Shown: positions 45,875 through 55,183 of the stretch, in pieces
Layout of the letters: each line of letters begins with the position of its first letter
Numbering within the stretch: position 1 is the first letter of the stretch
Assembly: GCA_022340755.1 (NCBI GenBank)
Contig: JAJDNI010000173.1
Location: 1 to 57,207, forward strand
Direction: 5' to 3'
Length of the DNA: 57,207 nt
Source: Gemmatimonadota bacterium
GTDB lineage: Bacteria; Gemmatimonadota; Gemmatimonadetes; Longimicrobiales; Gaopeijiaceae
Made by a program: the position numbers and the translations under genes
The notes under the pieces: generated by a model
Told to the model about the DNA's origin: nothing
Database searches by the model: none
What the model saw: only the letters and a program-made list of their open reading frames with translations

Positions 45875-47194
45875 ATGACGACGCTACGCCGCACTCTGAG
45901 CACGTACGACCTCACCCTCCTGGTCATCGGCAACGTCATCGGGTCCGGGATCTTCCTGGTGCCTCCGGAGGTGCTCAACCAGGCGGGCTCCGTGCGCGTG
46001 GCCTTGCTCGCCTGGCTCCTGGGGGGCGTCCTCTCGCTCTTCGGCGCCCTCTCGTACGGAGAGCTGGGTGCCATGGACCGGAGCTCCGGCGGCCTCTACG
46101 CCTTCATCCGCGAAGCCTTCGGGCGCTTCCCGGCGTTCGTCTATGGGTGGACGCTCTTCTTCGTTATCGGAAGCGGCACCATCGCGACTCTGGCGGTGGC
46201 CACCGCAGGATACATGGGCCAGTTCGCCGACCTCACGCCCCTGGCCCGGAAGATCATCGCGGTGCTCATCATCGTCATCATGACCACCATCAACGTGCGC
46301 GGCACGCGTCAGAGTGCCTCGGTGCAGAACTGGGCCACGTGGATCAAGGTGACCGCGATCCTGGCGATGAGCGCAGTCCTCCTTACCATGGGGCACGGAG
46401 GAGAGGCCGCGTCGGAGCCTTTCGTGGGAGCGTCGTCCGGGTCCATGGTGTCCGCCATGGGACTGGCCATGATCTCGGTGCTGTGGGCGTACGAGGGATG
46501 GCAGTACGTGACCTTTTCCGCCGGAGAGGCCCTCGAGCCCCAGCGCTCGCTGCCCCGGGCCATCGCCTTCGGGACGCTGGCCCTGGTGGCCATCTACATG
46601 CTCGCCAACTGGGCGTACCTGGCCGCCCTGGGTCCTGCGGGGGTGGCCGCCTCGGAGCGCGTGGCCGGGGATGCCACCGCCGCGGTCCTGGGGCCCTGGG
46701 CAGGGCGCGCCATCGCGGTGGCCATCATCATCTCCATGTACAGCGCCGCCCACGCCACGGTCATCACGTCGCCGAGGGTCTACTACACCATGGCGCGGGA
46801 CGGCACCTTCTTCGCCAAGCTCGCCGAGGTGCACCCTCGCTTCGGCACGCCGGCCTTCGCCATCATCGCGTCGTCCCTGTGGACGATGGTGCTGGCGTGG
46901 AGCGGGACGTTCGAGCAGCTCCTCACGTACGTGGTCTTCGTCGGGTGGATCTTCTACGCGCTGGGAGCGGCTGCGGTCATCGTCATGCGTTTCAAGCGAC
47001 CCGATGTCGAGCGCCCCTTCAAGGTCCCCGGGTATCCCCTCACGCCGCTGCTCTTCGTCCTCGCGGCCATCGCGCTGGTGGGCAACACCGTCGTCACGCA
47101 GCCCGGCCGGGCGGCTATCGGCCTCGGTGTGGTGCTCCTGAGCTCGCCGGCGTACTGGATCTGGGCACGGCGGAGGGTGACGGACTCTCGTTGA
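45875..47194 (+). CDS. APC-superfamily amino acid permease
   Basis: 439-aa transporter with about twelve helices. The opening LTLLVIGNVIGSGIFLVPPEV is the unwound helix-1 GxGIF motif that binds the amino-acid backbone in the APC/LAT fold; ALSYGELGAMDRSSGG, WAYEGWQYVTFSAGE and YTMARDGTFFAKLAEVHPRFGTPAFA are further family features, and RPDVERPFKVPGYPLTP is typical of the C-terminal part. Probably amino-acid/proton symport or exchange. Ribosome site ahead of ATG 45875 is weak. Confidence 0.93.
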   Translation: MTTLRRTLSTYDLTLLVIGNVIGSGIFLVPPEVLNQAGSVRVALLAWLLGGVLSLFGALSYGELGAMDRSSGGLYAFIREAFGRFPAFVYGWTLFFVIGSGTIATLAVATAGYMGQFADLTPLARKIIAVLIIVIMTTINVRGTRQSASVQNWATWIKVTAILAMSAVLLTMGHGGEAASEPFVGASSGSMVSAMGLAMISVLWAYEGWQYVTFSAGEALEPQRSLPRAIAFGTLALVAIYMLANWAYLAALGPAGVAASERVAGDATAAVLGPWAGRAIAVAIIISMYSAAHATVITSPRVYYTMARDGTFFAKLAEVHPRFGTPAFAIIASSLWTMVLAWSGTFEQLLTYVVFVGWIFYALGAAAVIVMRFKRPDVERPFKVPGYPLTPLLFVLAAIALVGNTVVTQPGRAAIGLGVVLLSSPAYWIWARRRVTDSR

Positions 47195-47292
47195 GCCGGA
47201 CCGTGGGGTCTGCGGCGGCGGACTCCCCCACAAAACAAACCCCTGCCTCGCTTCCCCGCTCGCGGTACGCCTCAACGTGATATCCTACTCGA

Positions 47293-47310
47293 CCGGCCGC
47301 CGAGGGCCGG
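47293..47310 (+). terminator. Hairpin downstream of the APC permease gene
   Basis: CCGGCC (47293-47298) and GGCCGG (47305-47310) flank a 6-nt loop, about 100 nt past the permease stop. The rest of the 261-bp gap holds a 10-bp direct repeat GCCCGTCACG twice at 47363-47382 and little else. Confidence 0.35.
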
Positions 47311-47455
47311 CTCCCCTACCCCTCCTTGCCCATCCCTGACCCTCACCCTACCGTGCTCCTCAGCCCGTCACGGCCCGTCACGGCGGTGGGAATGCCGATC
47401 TCTGGGCCACCGCCGTGGAGGTGGTGGAGTTGACGCTGGAGCGGAGGAAGCAGCC

Positions 47456-48754
47456 ATGAACACCCTGATCCTCGACGGCAGCGCGGGCTCCGATCCCGCC
47501 GGCGACGTCATCCACTCGGCTCTGGACGAAGAGTTGCGCACCGTGGGTGCCACCGTGCGCTCCGTGCGGGTTTCCGAGAAGCGCATCGGGCCGTGCATGG
47601 GAGACTTCTTCTGCTGGACCCGCTCGCCCGGTGAGTGCACCCAGGACGACGACAATCGAGAGATCTCCCGGGCCTTCGTGGGGAGCGACCTGGTGGTGCT
47701 CCTCACGCCAATCACCTTCGGTGGGTACTCGTCCGAGCTGAAACAAGCCCTGGACCACCTCATCCCCAACATCTCCCCGTTCTTCGTCACCCTGGGGGGC
47801 GAGACCCATCACGCCAGGCGCTACCCCGAGTATCCGCGGATCCTGGTCGTGGGATGGCGCTCCGCCGAAGACTCCGTGGCCGAGGGCGTCTTCCACCACA
47901 TGGTCACGCGCAACGCACTGAACATGTATCCTCCTGCCGCCGTGAGCTGCGTGATTGACACGGCGTGGGAACCGGGCAGGGTGCGGGAGGTCGTGGCGGG
48001 CCGGCTCCAGGACGCGCTGGAGGGTTCGGGGCGCATCCCCACGGTGCTTCCACCCGTGGAGAAGGCCTCGGCGGGCGCTCCGCCGAAGCGCGCCCTCCTC
48101 CTCACGGGCAGCCCCAGGGGCAAGAAGAGCACGTCCCAGGCCCTGGGTGGCTTCCTTCTGGACCGGCTCGAGGAGCGCGGTGTCGCCACGGAAACGGTGC
48201 GCCTGTACACGGTCCAGAAGTCGCTGGAACGCCGGGCGATGCTCCTCCACCCTGTGGACGAAACCGACCTGGTGGTCCTCGCGTTCCCCGTCTACGTGGA
48301 CAGCCTGCCCGCCCCGGTCGTAGCCTCGCTGGAGTGCATCGCCTTCCACCGCCGGCAGACGCCACCGCGGCGGTCCCAGCGATTCGTCGCCTTGTCCAAC
48401 TGCGGCTTTCCGGAGCCTGCGCACACCGAAACCCCCCTGGCCATTTGTGCCCAGTTCGCCAGGGAGTCGGGCTTCGCGTGGGCCGGAGGGCTGGGTCTGG
48501 GTGGAGGCGAGGGCCTGGTCCACGGAATGCCCCTGGAAGAGCTGGGGGGCCGCGCCGCGCGCCTCCGCAAGGCGCTGGATCTGACCGCCGCGTCTCTCGC
48601 TATCGGCGGGCCGGTTCCGGCGGAGGCTGAGGCACTCCTGCGCAAGCCCGCCATCGCGCCGTGGCTCTACCGCATGGTGGGCTACCTGAGCTGGCGCAAG
48701 GCGGCCCGACGGCACGGTGTGCAGCGCGCGATGAAGGCGACGCCGTACGCGTAA
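47456..48754 (+). CDS. Tandem flavodoxin-fold protein (two NADPH-dependent FMN reductase-like domains)
   Basis: 432-aa protein with two copies of the flavodoxin-like NAD(P)H:FMN reductase fold: domain 1 opens NTLILDGSAGSDPAGDVI and has VLLTPITFGGYSSELKQALDHLIP (about 1-190); domain 2 opens RALLLTGSPRGKKSTSQALGGFLL and has DLVVLAFPVYVDSLPAPVVASLE (about 212-370). Cysteines C47, C53 and C61 lie in domain 1 (GPCMGDFFCW, GECTQ), a feature of iron-sulfur flavoprotein-like members. The C-terminal 60 residues are helical. GGAGGAAG precedes ATG 47456. May reduce quinones or act as a flavin carrier. Confidence 0.85.
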   Translation: MNTLILDGSAGSDPAGDVIHSALDEELRTVGATVRSVRVSEKRIGPCMGDFFCWTRSPGECTQDDDNREISRAFVGSDLVVLLTPITFGGYSSELKQALDHLIPNISPFFVTLGGETHHARRYPEYPRILVVGWRSAEDSVAEGVFHHMVTRNALNMYPPAAVSCVIDTAWEPGRVREVVAGRLQDALEGSGRIPTVLPPVEKASAGAPPKRALLLTGSPRGKKSTSQALGGFLLDRLEERGVATETVRLYTVQKSLERRAMLLHPVDETDLVVLAFPVYVDSLPAPVVASLECIAFHRRQTPPRRSQRFVALSNCGFPEPAHTETPLAICAQFARESGFAWAGGLGLGGGEGLVHGMPLEELGGRAARLRKALDLTAASLAIGGPVPAEAEALLRKPAIAPWLYRMVGYLSWRKAARRHGVQRAMKATPYA

Positions 48755-48971
48755 GCCCTGCGGTCCGCACGAGACATTCCTCCTCTCGTCGGACGGCCCC
48801 TTGGCGTGAGCCGCGAACGCTCACGGCGACTCCGGGTACTGTTGTGCGGTTTGGGACGGCGAGCGGATGGCACTGCCCGTTCACTCGACCCTGCTGTCAC
48901 ACTGGACACCCTTCCCGGCCCCGCCTGACACGACGGCACCGAGAGCCCTCGCAGTGCCGAGGGAGTCGCAC

Positions 48972-49697
48972 ATGCCTGTGTTCCTCGTGCCGATGCTGGC
49001 AGGTCTGGCGGGGCTCGTGGTGATGGCCCTCCCGGGTCTCTCTCGACACGGTGGAGGACACGGACACGCAGGGCACGCCGGACACGCGGGGCACGCCGGC
49101 CATGCTGGACACGTCGGGCATGCCGCGCACACGGGACAGGGGCTTCGCTTGGCGAAGGGCGCGGGACGGACCGCGCCTGGCCAGGCCGGTCCTCTCAAGG
49201 CTGCTCCCGGATCGCACGCCATGGCCCGCTCAGCCCATTCGGGTCACGCCGGCGTCCGGCACGGTGCCACCTCCGGCTCGCGCTCGCTCCTGGAGATCCT
49301 GGACCCCCGACTGCTGTTCAGCCTCACGGCGCTCTTCGGTGCGTCGGGTCAGATCGGGGTCGCCCTGGGCCTCGGCGCCGGTTGGGCAGCCGTCGTGGCG
49401 GTGCCCGCCGCGGTGGGCCTCGAGTGGGCGATCGTAGGGCGGCTATGGCGTCTCGCCATGCGCTTCGAGGGCCAACCCTCCTCGCCCATGGAGACGCTTC
49501 TCTACGAGGAAGTGGAAGCGGTCACGACGTTCCGGAACGGCAAAGGGTTGGTGCGTGCCGTGAAGGATGGCCGCTCCGTGCAGCTGATGGCGCACCTCGA
49601 TGAGGTTCAGGAAGGGGACGCGGTGCGGACCGGAGAACGTCTGCGCGTCCTGGATGTGGATCCGGAAAACGAGAGGGTCAAGGTGACCCGAATCTGA
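48972..49697 (+). CDS. NfeD/YuaF-like membrane protein with His-Gly-Ala repeat
   Basis: 241-aa protein: an N-terminal membrane helix (about 2-22), a repeat of H-A-G triplets (about 27-52) forming a strongly His-rich segment, two more helices (LLFSLTALFGASGQIGVALGL and AAVVAVPAAVGLEWAIV), and a C-terminal OB-fold-like domain ending LRVLDVDPENERVKVTRI. The tail and the following flotillin gene identify the NfeD/YuaF-type partner of membrane-microdomain flotillins. ATG 48972 is preceded by GAGGGAG. The His segment could bind Zn, Ni or Cu. Confidence 0.82.
   Translation: MPVFLVPMLAGLAGLVVMALPGLSRHGGGHGHAGHAGHAGHAGHAGHVGHAAHTGQGLRLAKGAGRTAPGQAGPLKAAPGSHAMARSAHSGHAGVRHGATSGSRSLLEILDPRLLFSLTALFGASGQIGVALGLGAGWAAVVAVPAAVGLEWAIVGRLWRLAMRFEGQPSSPMETLLYEEVEAVTTFRNGKGLVRAVKDGRSVQLMAHLDEVQEGDAVRTGERLRVLDVDPENERVKVTRI
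49053..49130 (+). repeat. Nine-base tandem repeat encoding His-Ala-Gly units
   Basis: About eight imperfect copies of a GGACACGC(C/G)-type 9-mer within the NfeD-like gene; repeats are in frame and encode H-A-G. Copy number may vary between strains. Confidence 0.7.
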
Positions 49698-49699
49698 TC

Positions 49700-49717
49700 G
49701 GGTGACGAGCGTCACCC
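49700..49717 (+). repeat. Hairpin between NfeD-like and flotillin genes
   Basis: GGGTGAC (49700-49706) and GTCACCC (49711-49717) around GAGC. It immediately precedes the GGGAGG ribosome site of the flotillin gene, so it may tune expression ratio or protect mRNA ends rather than terminate. Confidence 0.35.
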
Positions 49718-49729
49718 AGGGAGGTTGAA

Positions 49730-51064
49730 GTGCCTTCGAACATTCTTCTGCCCGTCGGTGTGGTGGTCGGCGTGATCCTGCTCACCCCGATCGTCGTCAA
49801 TGCCTTTCTCAAAGACGTGGAGGCCGGCGAGATCCGACTGGTGAGCTGGCTCAACGGGAAGCTCAAGATCTTCCGTGGGCCGTGCAAAGCCGTGGTAGTG
49901 CCCGTGTTTACCGTGAGCCGCGTGATCCCCGCCCAGGCGATCAACGTGGACATCGAGATCACCGATCAGACGGCGGACCTCGATCCCAATGGCTTCCCCG
50001 CGCCCGTGAAGGTGACCGTGAGGGCGTCGGCCATTGTCAGCGTGGGGGAGGACGACGCCATGGTGAACACCGCGGCGAACAAGTTCTTCTCCAAGCCGCC
50101 CCAGGAGCAGCTCTCCACCCTCACCGACGTGCTCTCTTCGGCGGGGAGGCGAGCCATCAACCTCCTGCGCCACGATCAGCTCTTCAACTCGAAGAGCTCC
50201 GTCGCCGTGAAGTCCCTTGCGCGGGAGGCGAGCGACGAGCAGGTCTCCGAGGGAACCGGAACCGCCGTCACAACGACGGCGGGAACGGCTCTGACCCTGG
50301 ACCAGGGCGAGGACGACGAGTTGGCGGTGATCATCAAGGAAGCGTGCTCCCGCGAGCTCCTCGACCTCGGCCTCTCTTTCAACAGCTTGAACATCAAGGC
50401 CGTGCTCAGCGAGGTGGCGGACGCCCGCCGGCGTGAGTCGGCGGCCCGCGCCGAGGCCAGCGCCGACGTGGTCCAGGCGCAGGAGCAGCAGCGCGCTCGG
50501 ATCGCTCAGCTGGAGGCGGAGGAGAAGATCAACGACCAGGAGCGCGCGCTCAAGACGCAGATCGCCGCCAACGGGGCGGCCATCGCCCGGGCCGAGGCCG
50601 AACGTCAAGCCGCCATCCGCGAGCAGAGGGAAGCCGAGCTTCGTGCCAGCCAGATTACCCAGGCTCAGGCCGACGCCGATCAGAACGTGATCGCCTTGGA
50701 GGCCGAAGGTCGCGCCCAGGCCGCACACATCCGCCTGGTGGCGGAAGCGGAGGCCGAGGCCATCCGCGAGAAGGCCAGGGCCCTGCAGGAGGCGGGGCAG
50801 ATCTACCTGGAGCTGCGCAAGCTGGAATTGGCCCCCGAGCTCGCCCAGGAGGTCGCGAACGCGCTCGGCAAGGGGCAGTTCATCAACTTCGGTTCGGGGG
50901 CCAGCAGCGCCGCGTCGTCAGGATCGGATGACGTCATGCGCGTCGTGCAGACCCTGATGGCTGCCCAGGTCATCACCGGCCAGGGCATCCGGGCACCGAG
51001 CGGGAACGACGCCAGCAGCGGGAAGGTCGAAGTGACGTCGAGAGGCGCCAAAGTGCCAGGCTGA
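49730..51064 (+). CDS. Flotillin/SPFH (band 7)-family membrane scaffold protein
   Basis: 444-aa protein with one N-terminal membrane segment (about 5-24), an SPFH/band-7 domain (about 28-240: IPAQAINVDIEITDQTADLDPNGFPAPVKVTVRASAIVSV), and a long Ala/Glu/Arg coiled coil (about 245-380: EQQRARIAQLEAEEKIN, AEAERQAAIREQREAEL). The C-terminal Gly/Ser-rich tail precedes VMRVVQTLMAAQ. Flotillins oligomerise on the inner membrane and organise fluid microdomains; partner NfeD-like gene lies 32 bp upstream. Start is GTG 49730 with GGGAGG. Confidence 0.93.
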   Translation: MPSNILLPVGVVVGVILLTPIVVNAFLKDVEAGEIRLVSWLNGKLKIFRGPCKAVVVPVFTVSRVIPAQAINVDIEITDQTADLDPNGFPAPVKVTVRASAIVSVGEDDAMVNTAANKFFSKPPQEQLSTLTDVLSSAGRRAINLLRHDQLFNSKSSVAVKSLAREASDEQVSEGTGTAVTTTAGTALTLDQGEDDELAVIIKEACSRELLDLGLSFNSLNIKAVLSEVADARRRESAARAEASADVVQAQEQQRARIAQLEAEEKINDQERALKTQIAANGAAIARAEAERQAAIREQREAELRASQITQAQADADQNVIALEAEGRAQAAHIRLVAEAEAEAIREKARALQEAGQIYLELRKLELAPELAQEVANALGKGQFINFGSGASSAASSGSDDVMRVVQTLMAAQVITGQGIRAPSGNDASSGKVEVTSRGAKVPG

Positions 51065-51224
51065 TCTGCGGGAACCGCGCGCCAAGACCGACCCCGCCGC
51101 GTCCGGAGACCCGAGGCCGAACGGGAGCCTTCCCGCTGCCGTCGGCGAACTGGAACCTCGCCCCCGCGGTACGGATGTGTTACCTGTGGCAGAACCGCCC
51201 TCCTACTCCGATGAGGCTGGAACG

Positions 51225-53504
51225 ATGAGACGATCCATCCTTGCGGTCGCAACGTCGGTCCTGTGCAGCACACTCCTGGTCTCGCAGGTAGCGGCACAGG
51301 AGCCGCCGCGCGCCGTGCGCCGCACGATTCCGACCACCGCCATGATCAAGCGCGCCTTCAACGCGGGCACGCGCGACTCGACCGGTGTGCCGGGTCCGAA
51401 CTACTGGCAGACCTCCGTCGACTATACGATCAACGCCGCTCTGGATCCGGAGACCGCGGTCGTGACCGGCGGCGAAACGGTGGTCCTGCATAACAACAGT
51501 CCTCAGCCGATGCAGAACATCGTGCTCCGGCTCGATCAGAACATTTTCGCGCCCAATGTGCCGCGGGACCGCACGGTGCCGGAGATCACCGACGGCATGA
51601 TGGTGACGAAGCTCGTCGTGGATGGGCAGGAGGTGGATCTGACCACGCCCGCGGCACAGGGCCGGCCCTCCATGCCGCAGCGGGGCACGCCGACGACGCC
51701 GCTGGCCTTCAACTTCAACCTGACCAGTGCGCGTGTGCAGCTGGCCAATCCGGTCCCGGCACACGGTAGCGCCACGCTGAACATCGACTGGCATTTCCGC
51801 GTGCCCCTCATCGGATCCGGCCGGGGCTTGCGAATGGGCCGCTGGGCGGATTCCCTGTACCAGGTGGCCCAGTGGTACCCGCGGGTCGCGGTATACGACG
51901 ACTACAGAGGCTGGGACACCGATCCGTACCGTGGCAGCGCCGAGTTCTACAACAACTTCGGCCACTTCGACGTGACCTACGACGTGCCCGCAGGCTGGGT
52001 CGTGGGTTCGACCGGCGTGCTGCAGAACCCCGAGCAGGTGCTCACGCCCGCGGAGCGCGAGCGGCTGGCCAGGGCGCTGGAGTCGGACGAACAGATTCAC
52101 ATTGCCGGTCCTGACGAGCTGGGCCCCGGCAAGTCGACCGCTGCGGGCACGCGCCTGAAGTGGCATTTCGTGGCCGACAGTGTCGCGGACGTCGCCTGGG
52201 CAACCTCGAAGAGCTACGTCTGGGATGCCACGCGCGCCAACATTCCGGGCAAGGGCTACGTCCCGGTCCACATCCTCTATCTCCCCGGTCACGAGCAGGC
52301 GCCGCAACGGTTCGACGAAGTGGGCGCGCGTACCCGCCATGCGCTCGAGTTCTACTCGAAGTTGTGGATGCCCTACGCGTTCCCGGCCATGACCGTGACG
52401 GACGGACCCGAGATGGGCATGGAGTACCCCATGTTCATCATGTCGGGATTGGGCGCGGCCGACCACGAGGCAGGTCACGAATGGTGGCCCATGATGGTCG
52501 GCGTGAACGAGACGTGGTGGGGCTTCATGGACGAAGGCTTCAATCAGTACATGAACATCCTGTCCGCCAACGATCTCGCCGGCCGGCCGCTGGACACCGG
52601 GGTCAACGGCCAGGGGCAGCAGTACGGGAACATGTCTGGCAACGAGCTGGAGCCGCCCCTGATCTGGGACGAGAACTACGCGGGTCCGATGTACTCCTTC
52701 GCGGCCTACGGCAAGGCACCCATGATGCTGTCCATGCTGGGCGGCATCGTCGGAGACAGCGCCGTGTGGAAGGCGCAGAGCGAGTACGCGCATGCCTGGC
52801 GCTTCAAACATCCCACGCCGTGGGACTACGCCTTCTTCATGGACAACGCCCTGCACCGGGATCTGAGCTGGTTCTGGTACTACTGGATCTGGACGACGGA
52901 AGCCGTCGATGAGTCGATCCAGAAGGTCACCACCAGCGGTACGCACACTGTGGTGACGGTGCGGCAGGACGGCGAGATGCCGTCACCGGTCGTGCTGAAG
53001 GTGGAGTTCGCACCGGAAGGCCCTGCCATCACGCCGATGGACAACAGCGTGATGCTCGATACGACGACGGCGCAGGTGACGTTCCCCGTGGACGTATGGT
53101 TCGATGGCCGACGCAGCTACGATGCCGACCTGGATTTCGGTGGTCGCTCGATCACGAGGATCACCCTCGATCCGGACGGGCGGTTCCCCGACAACAATGG
53201 GCGCGACAACGTCTGGCCGAAGCCCGAGGACGTTCACCTGAGTGCGGCCGTGCTGGAAAAGTACGTCGGCACCTATGAGCTGCCCGGCATGGGCGAGCTG
53301 GCCGTCGCGCGCGAGGACACGACCCTGTGGCTCCAGCCGCCCGGGCAGAACAGGCTTCAGCTGTGGCCGACTTCGGAAACGGAATTCTACCTCATGGAAG
53401 CGCCCGTCCAGCTCACGTTCGAGCTGGATGACAACGGGAACGTGACCGGATTCCTGATCGAACAGAGCGGCCAGCAACTCAGAGCGACGAAGATCGAGAA
53501 GTAG
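51225..53504 (+). CDS. Secreted M1-family aminopeptidase-like metallopeptidase
   Basis: 759-aa protein with signal peptide (to AAQE, residue 26). The M1 zinc site is complete: H414-E-x-x-H418 and E437, 18 residues apart as in the family (HEAGHEWW and FMDEGFN). The exopeptidase motif reads GMEY rather than GAMEN, common in this gluzincin subgroup. The C-terminal 130 residues (from about 640) form an added beta-domain. ATG 51225 is preceded by GAGG. Likely trims peptides in the periplasm or medium; followed after 11 bp by an M28 peptidase gene. Confidence 0.94.
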   Translation: MRRSILAVATSVLCSTLLVSQVAAQEPPRAVRRTIPTTAMIKRAFNAGTRDSTGVPGPNYWQTSVDYTINAALDPETAVVTGGETVVLHNNSPQPMQNIVLRLDQNIFAPNVPRDRTVPEITDGMMVTKLVVDGQEVDLTTPAAQGRPSMPQRGTPTTPLAFNFNLTSARVQLANPVPAHGSATLNIDWHFRVPLIGSGRGLRMGRWADSLYQVAQWYPRVAVYDDYRGWDTDPYRGSAEFYNNFGHFDVTYDVPAGWVVGSTGVLQNPEQVLTPAERERLARALESDEQIHIAGPDELGPGKSTAAGTRLKWHFVADSVADVAWATSKSYVWDATRANIPGKGYVPVHILYLPGHEQAPQRFDEVGARTRHALEFYSKLWMPYAFPAMTVTDGPEMGMEYPMFIMSGLGAADHEAGHEWWPMMVGVNETWWGFMDEGFNQYMNILSANDLAGRPLDTGVNGQGQQYGNMSGNELEPPLIWDENYAGPMYSFAAYGKAPMMLSMLGGIVGDSAVWKAQSEYAHAWRFKHPTPWDYAFFMDNALHRDLSWFWYYWIWTTEAVDESIQKVTTSGTHTVVTVRQDGEMPSPVVLKVEFAPEGPAITPMDNSVMLDTTTAQVTFPVDVWFDGRRSYDADLDFGGRSITRITLDPDGRFPDNNGRDNVWPKPEDVHLSAAVLEKYVGTYELPGMGELAVAREDTTLWLQPPGQNRLQLWPTSETEFYLMEAPVQLTFELDDNGNVTGFLIEQSGQQLRATKIEK

Positions 53505-53515
53505 AGGAGCAAGTC

Positions 53516-55087
53516 ATGTCCCGCCGAACAGTGCTGGTTCTGACGACTGCGGTGCTTCTTGCAGGCTGTGCTTCGCCCCCCGCCGACAGGCCGGGTGGAA
53601 CGGATTCTCCAGATCAGGCAGAGGCCAGCGCCACGCTCGCTGCAGCGGCTGCCGTCATCACCGCGGAGGATTCCCGTGATTATCTGGCGGTCCTGGCTCA
53701 CGACTCGATGATGGGGCGAGACTCCAGAAGGCCGGAGATCTGGGCCGCGGCTCGCTACATCGCCGCGCAGTTCGCCGCCATGGGGCTCGAGCCCCTCGAC
53801 CAAGACGGCGACTTCATCGCGGAATACCCTATCGACATCCCGGAAACGGACATCGCGCAAGTCCGGATGGTGGTCGAAGGGCACGGAGAGCGCCTGGAGC
53901 TCCAGTGCGGGCAAGACTTCGCCATCATGCCGTCCGTGCAGGTGCCGAGCTTCACGGGAGTGGTCGTGGCTCCGCTGGTGAAGCACGATTGGTATCGTAA
54001 CAACCCAGGATCGATTCCCAACGGTTCTCTCGTGCTCGCCTATGGCCCTACAGGCTCGGGGGGCATCGCCGAAGGGCTCCGCTTCATGAGCTGGATGGAG
54101 AACGTAGAGGAAGCCGGGGCCAATGCCGTGGGAATGATTCTACCGCCCGGGACTCCTCTGGAGGTGATTCCGGCCTTGGCCCAGCAAATGGCAGGCAATC
54201 CGAGGCTCGATGGGCCGCCTATGCTCATGTTACCGTCTGCGACGGTGGAGAAGATCTTTGCTTTGTCCGGCTCGGCGGCCCCTGAGCTGGATCCTCTCGA
54301 GGCCATTCAGCGTGCCCCCGTCACGGTCACGCTTCAGATGCCGGTCACGATCCGGACCATCACGGCTCCAAACGTGGTGGCCCGGCTCCCGGGGTCCGGC
54401 CAAGCGGACCTGGCGGACGTGGTGCTCACCGCCCACTTCGATCACGAGCCGCCGGGCGTCCCCACTGCAGAGGGAGACTCCATCTACAACGGCGCGGACG
54501 ACAACGCATCCGGAACCGTGGGTTTGCTGGAGGTTGCCCGAGCGTTCTCGGCCCTCCAGCAGCAGCATCCGACTCGTTCGGTGGTCTTCGCCGCCGTGAG
54601 CGCGGAAGAGATGGGCCTCCTGGGATCGGCGCGGCTGGCCGAGGAGGGTCCGGCACCCGCGACCACGACGGCGGCAGATCTGAACATGGACATGCTCAGC
54701 CGAAACGGACCAGACTCCCTGTTCGTGTTCGGGCAAACCTACAGCAGCCTGGGGGCGGTGTTTCGGGATGTGCTGAAGAGCCACCCCGAGCTGGGACTCG
54801 AAGTCCGTCCCGGGCTCCAGATGCCTGACCTGGACCTGATCCGTTTCAGCGACCAGGCCCCATACATGGCCCGGGGTGTACCGGTTCTGTTCTTCAACAG
54901 CGGCTTCCATCCCGAGCTCCACACGCCCGACGACGAGCTGGAGCTCGCGAATACGGACAAAATAGCTCGGGCCGCCCGACTCATGTTCTTCCTGGCCTAC
55001 GCCGTGGCGGACAACCCCGTCGATCCGGTGTGGACGGATGCGGGTAGGACACGGACTGAGGCGATGCAGAGGGCGCTGCAGCGTTAG
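53516..55087 (+). CDS. M28-family zinc peptidase lipoprotein
   Basis: 523-aa peptidase exported as a lipoprotein: LLAGC with the acylated Cys at 18. Metal ligands of the M28 fold are visible: TAHFDH (about 306), YNGADDNASG (about 327), AVSAEEMG (Glu pair, about 362), LNMDML (about 390) and PELHTPDDE (about 467). An inserted PA-like domain (about 130-230) precedes the catalytic domain. AGAGGAG precedes ATG 53516. With the M1 gene it forms an extracellular peptide-degrading pair; LspA (4881) would process it. Confidence 0.95.
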   Translation: MSRRTVLVLTTAVLLAGCASPPADRPGGTDSPDQAEASATLAAAAAVITAEDSRDYLAVLAHDSMMGRDSRRPEIWAAARYIAAQFAAMGLEPLDQDGDFIAEYPIDIPETDIAQVRMVVEGHGERLELQCGQDFAIMPSVQVPSFTGVVVAPLVKHDWYRNNPGSIPNGSLVLAYGPTGSGGIAEGLRFMSWMENVEEAGANAVGMILPPGTPLEVIPALAQQMAGNPRLDGPPMLMLPSATVEKIFALSGSAAPELDPLEAIQRAPVTVTLQMPVTIRTITAPNVVARLPGSGQADLADVVLTAHFDHEPPGVPTAEGDSIYNGADDNASGTVGLLEVARAFSALQQQHPTRSVVFAAVSAEEMGLLGSARLAEEGPAPATTTAADLNMDMLSRNGPDSLFVFGQTYSSLGAVFRDVLKSHPELGLEVRPGLQMPDLDLIRFSDQAPYMARGVPVLFFNSGFHPELHTPDDELELANTDKIARAARLMFFLAYAVADNPVDPVWTDAGRTRTEAMQRALQR

Positions 55088-55133
55088 ACGATCACCGGGC
55101 CTCGGCTCTCGCCCGCTGCCCATCTCCTCGGTC

Positions 55134-55150
55134 CTGGACGCATCGTCCGG
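55134..55150. terminator. Hairpin between convergent M28 and TPR genes
   Basis: CTGGACG and CGTCCGG flank CAT (one G-T pair) in the 96-bp gap between two converging genes. Short, without a T-run. Confidence 0.3.
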
Positions 55151-55183
55151 TCCTCGGGCCTCTTTCGCCTTTCACCTCACCCC

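Noticed and set aside
49053-49130. Short tandem repeats resembling a CRISPR array
   Set aside because: Units are 9 bp, in frame, without spacers, and encode H-A-G repeats inside a gene; no cas genes.
51180-52946. 588-codon leftward open frame across the M1 peptidase gene
   Set aside because: Antisense artefact; the M1 gene has a signal peptide and a complete HExxH-x18-E motif.
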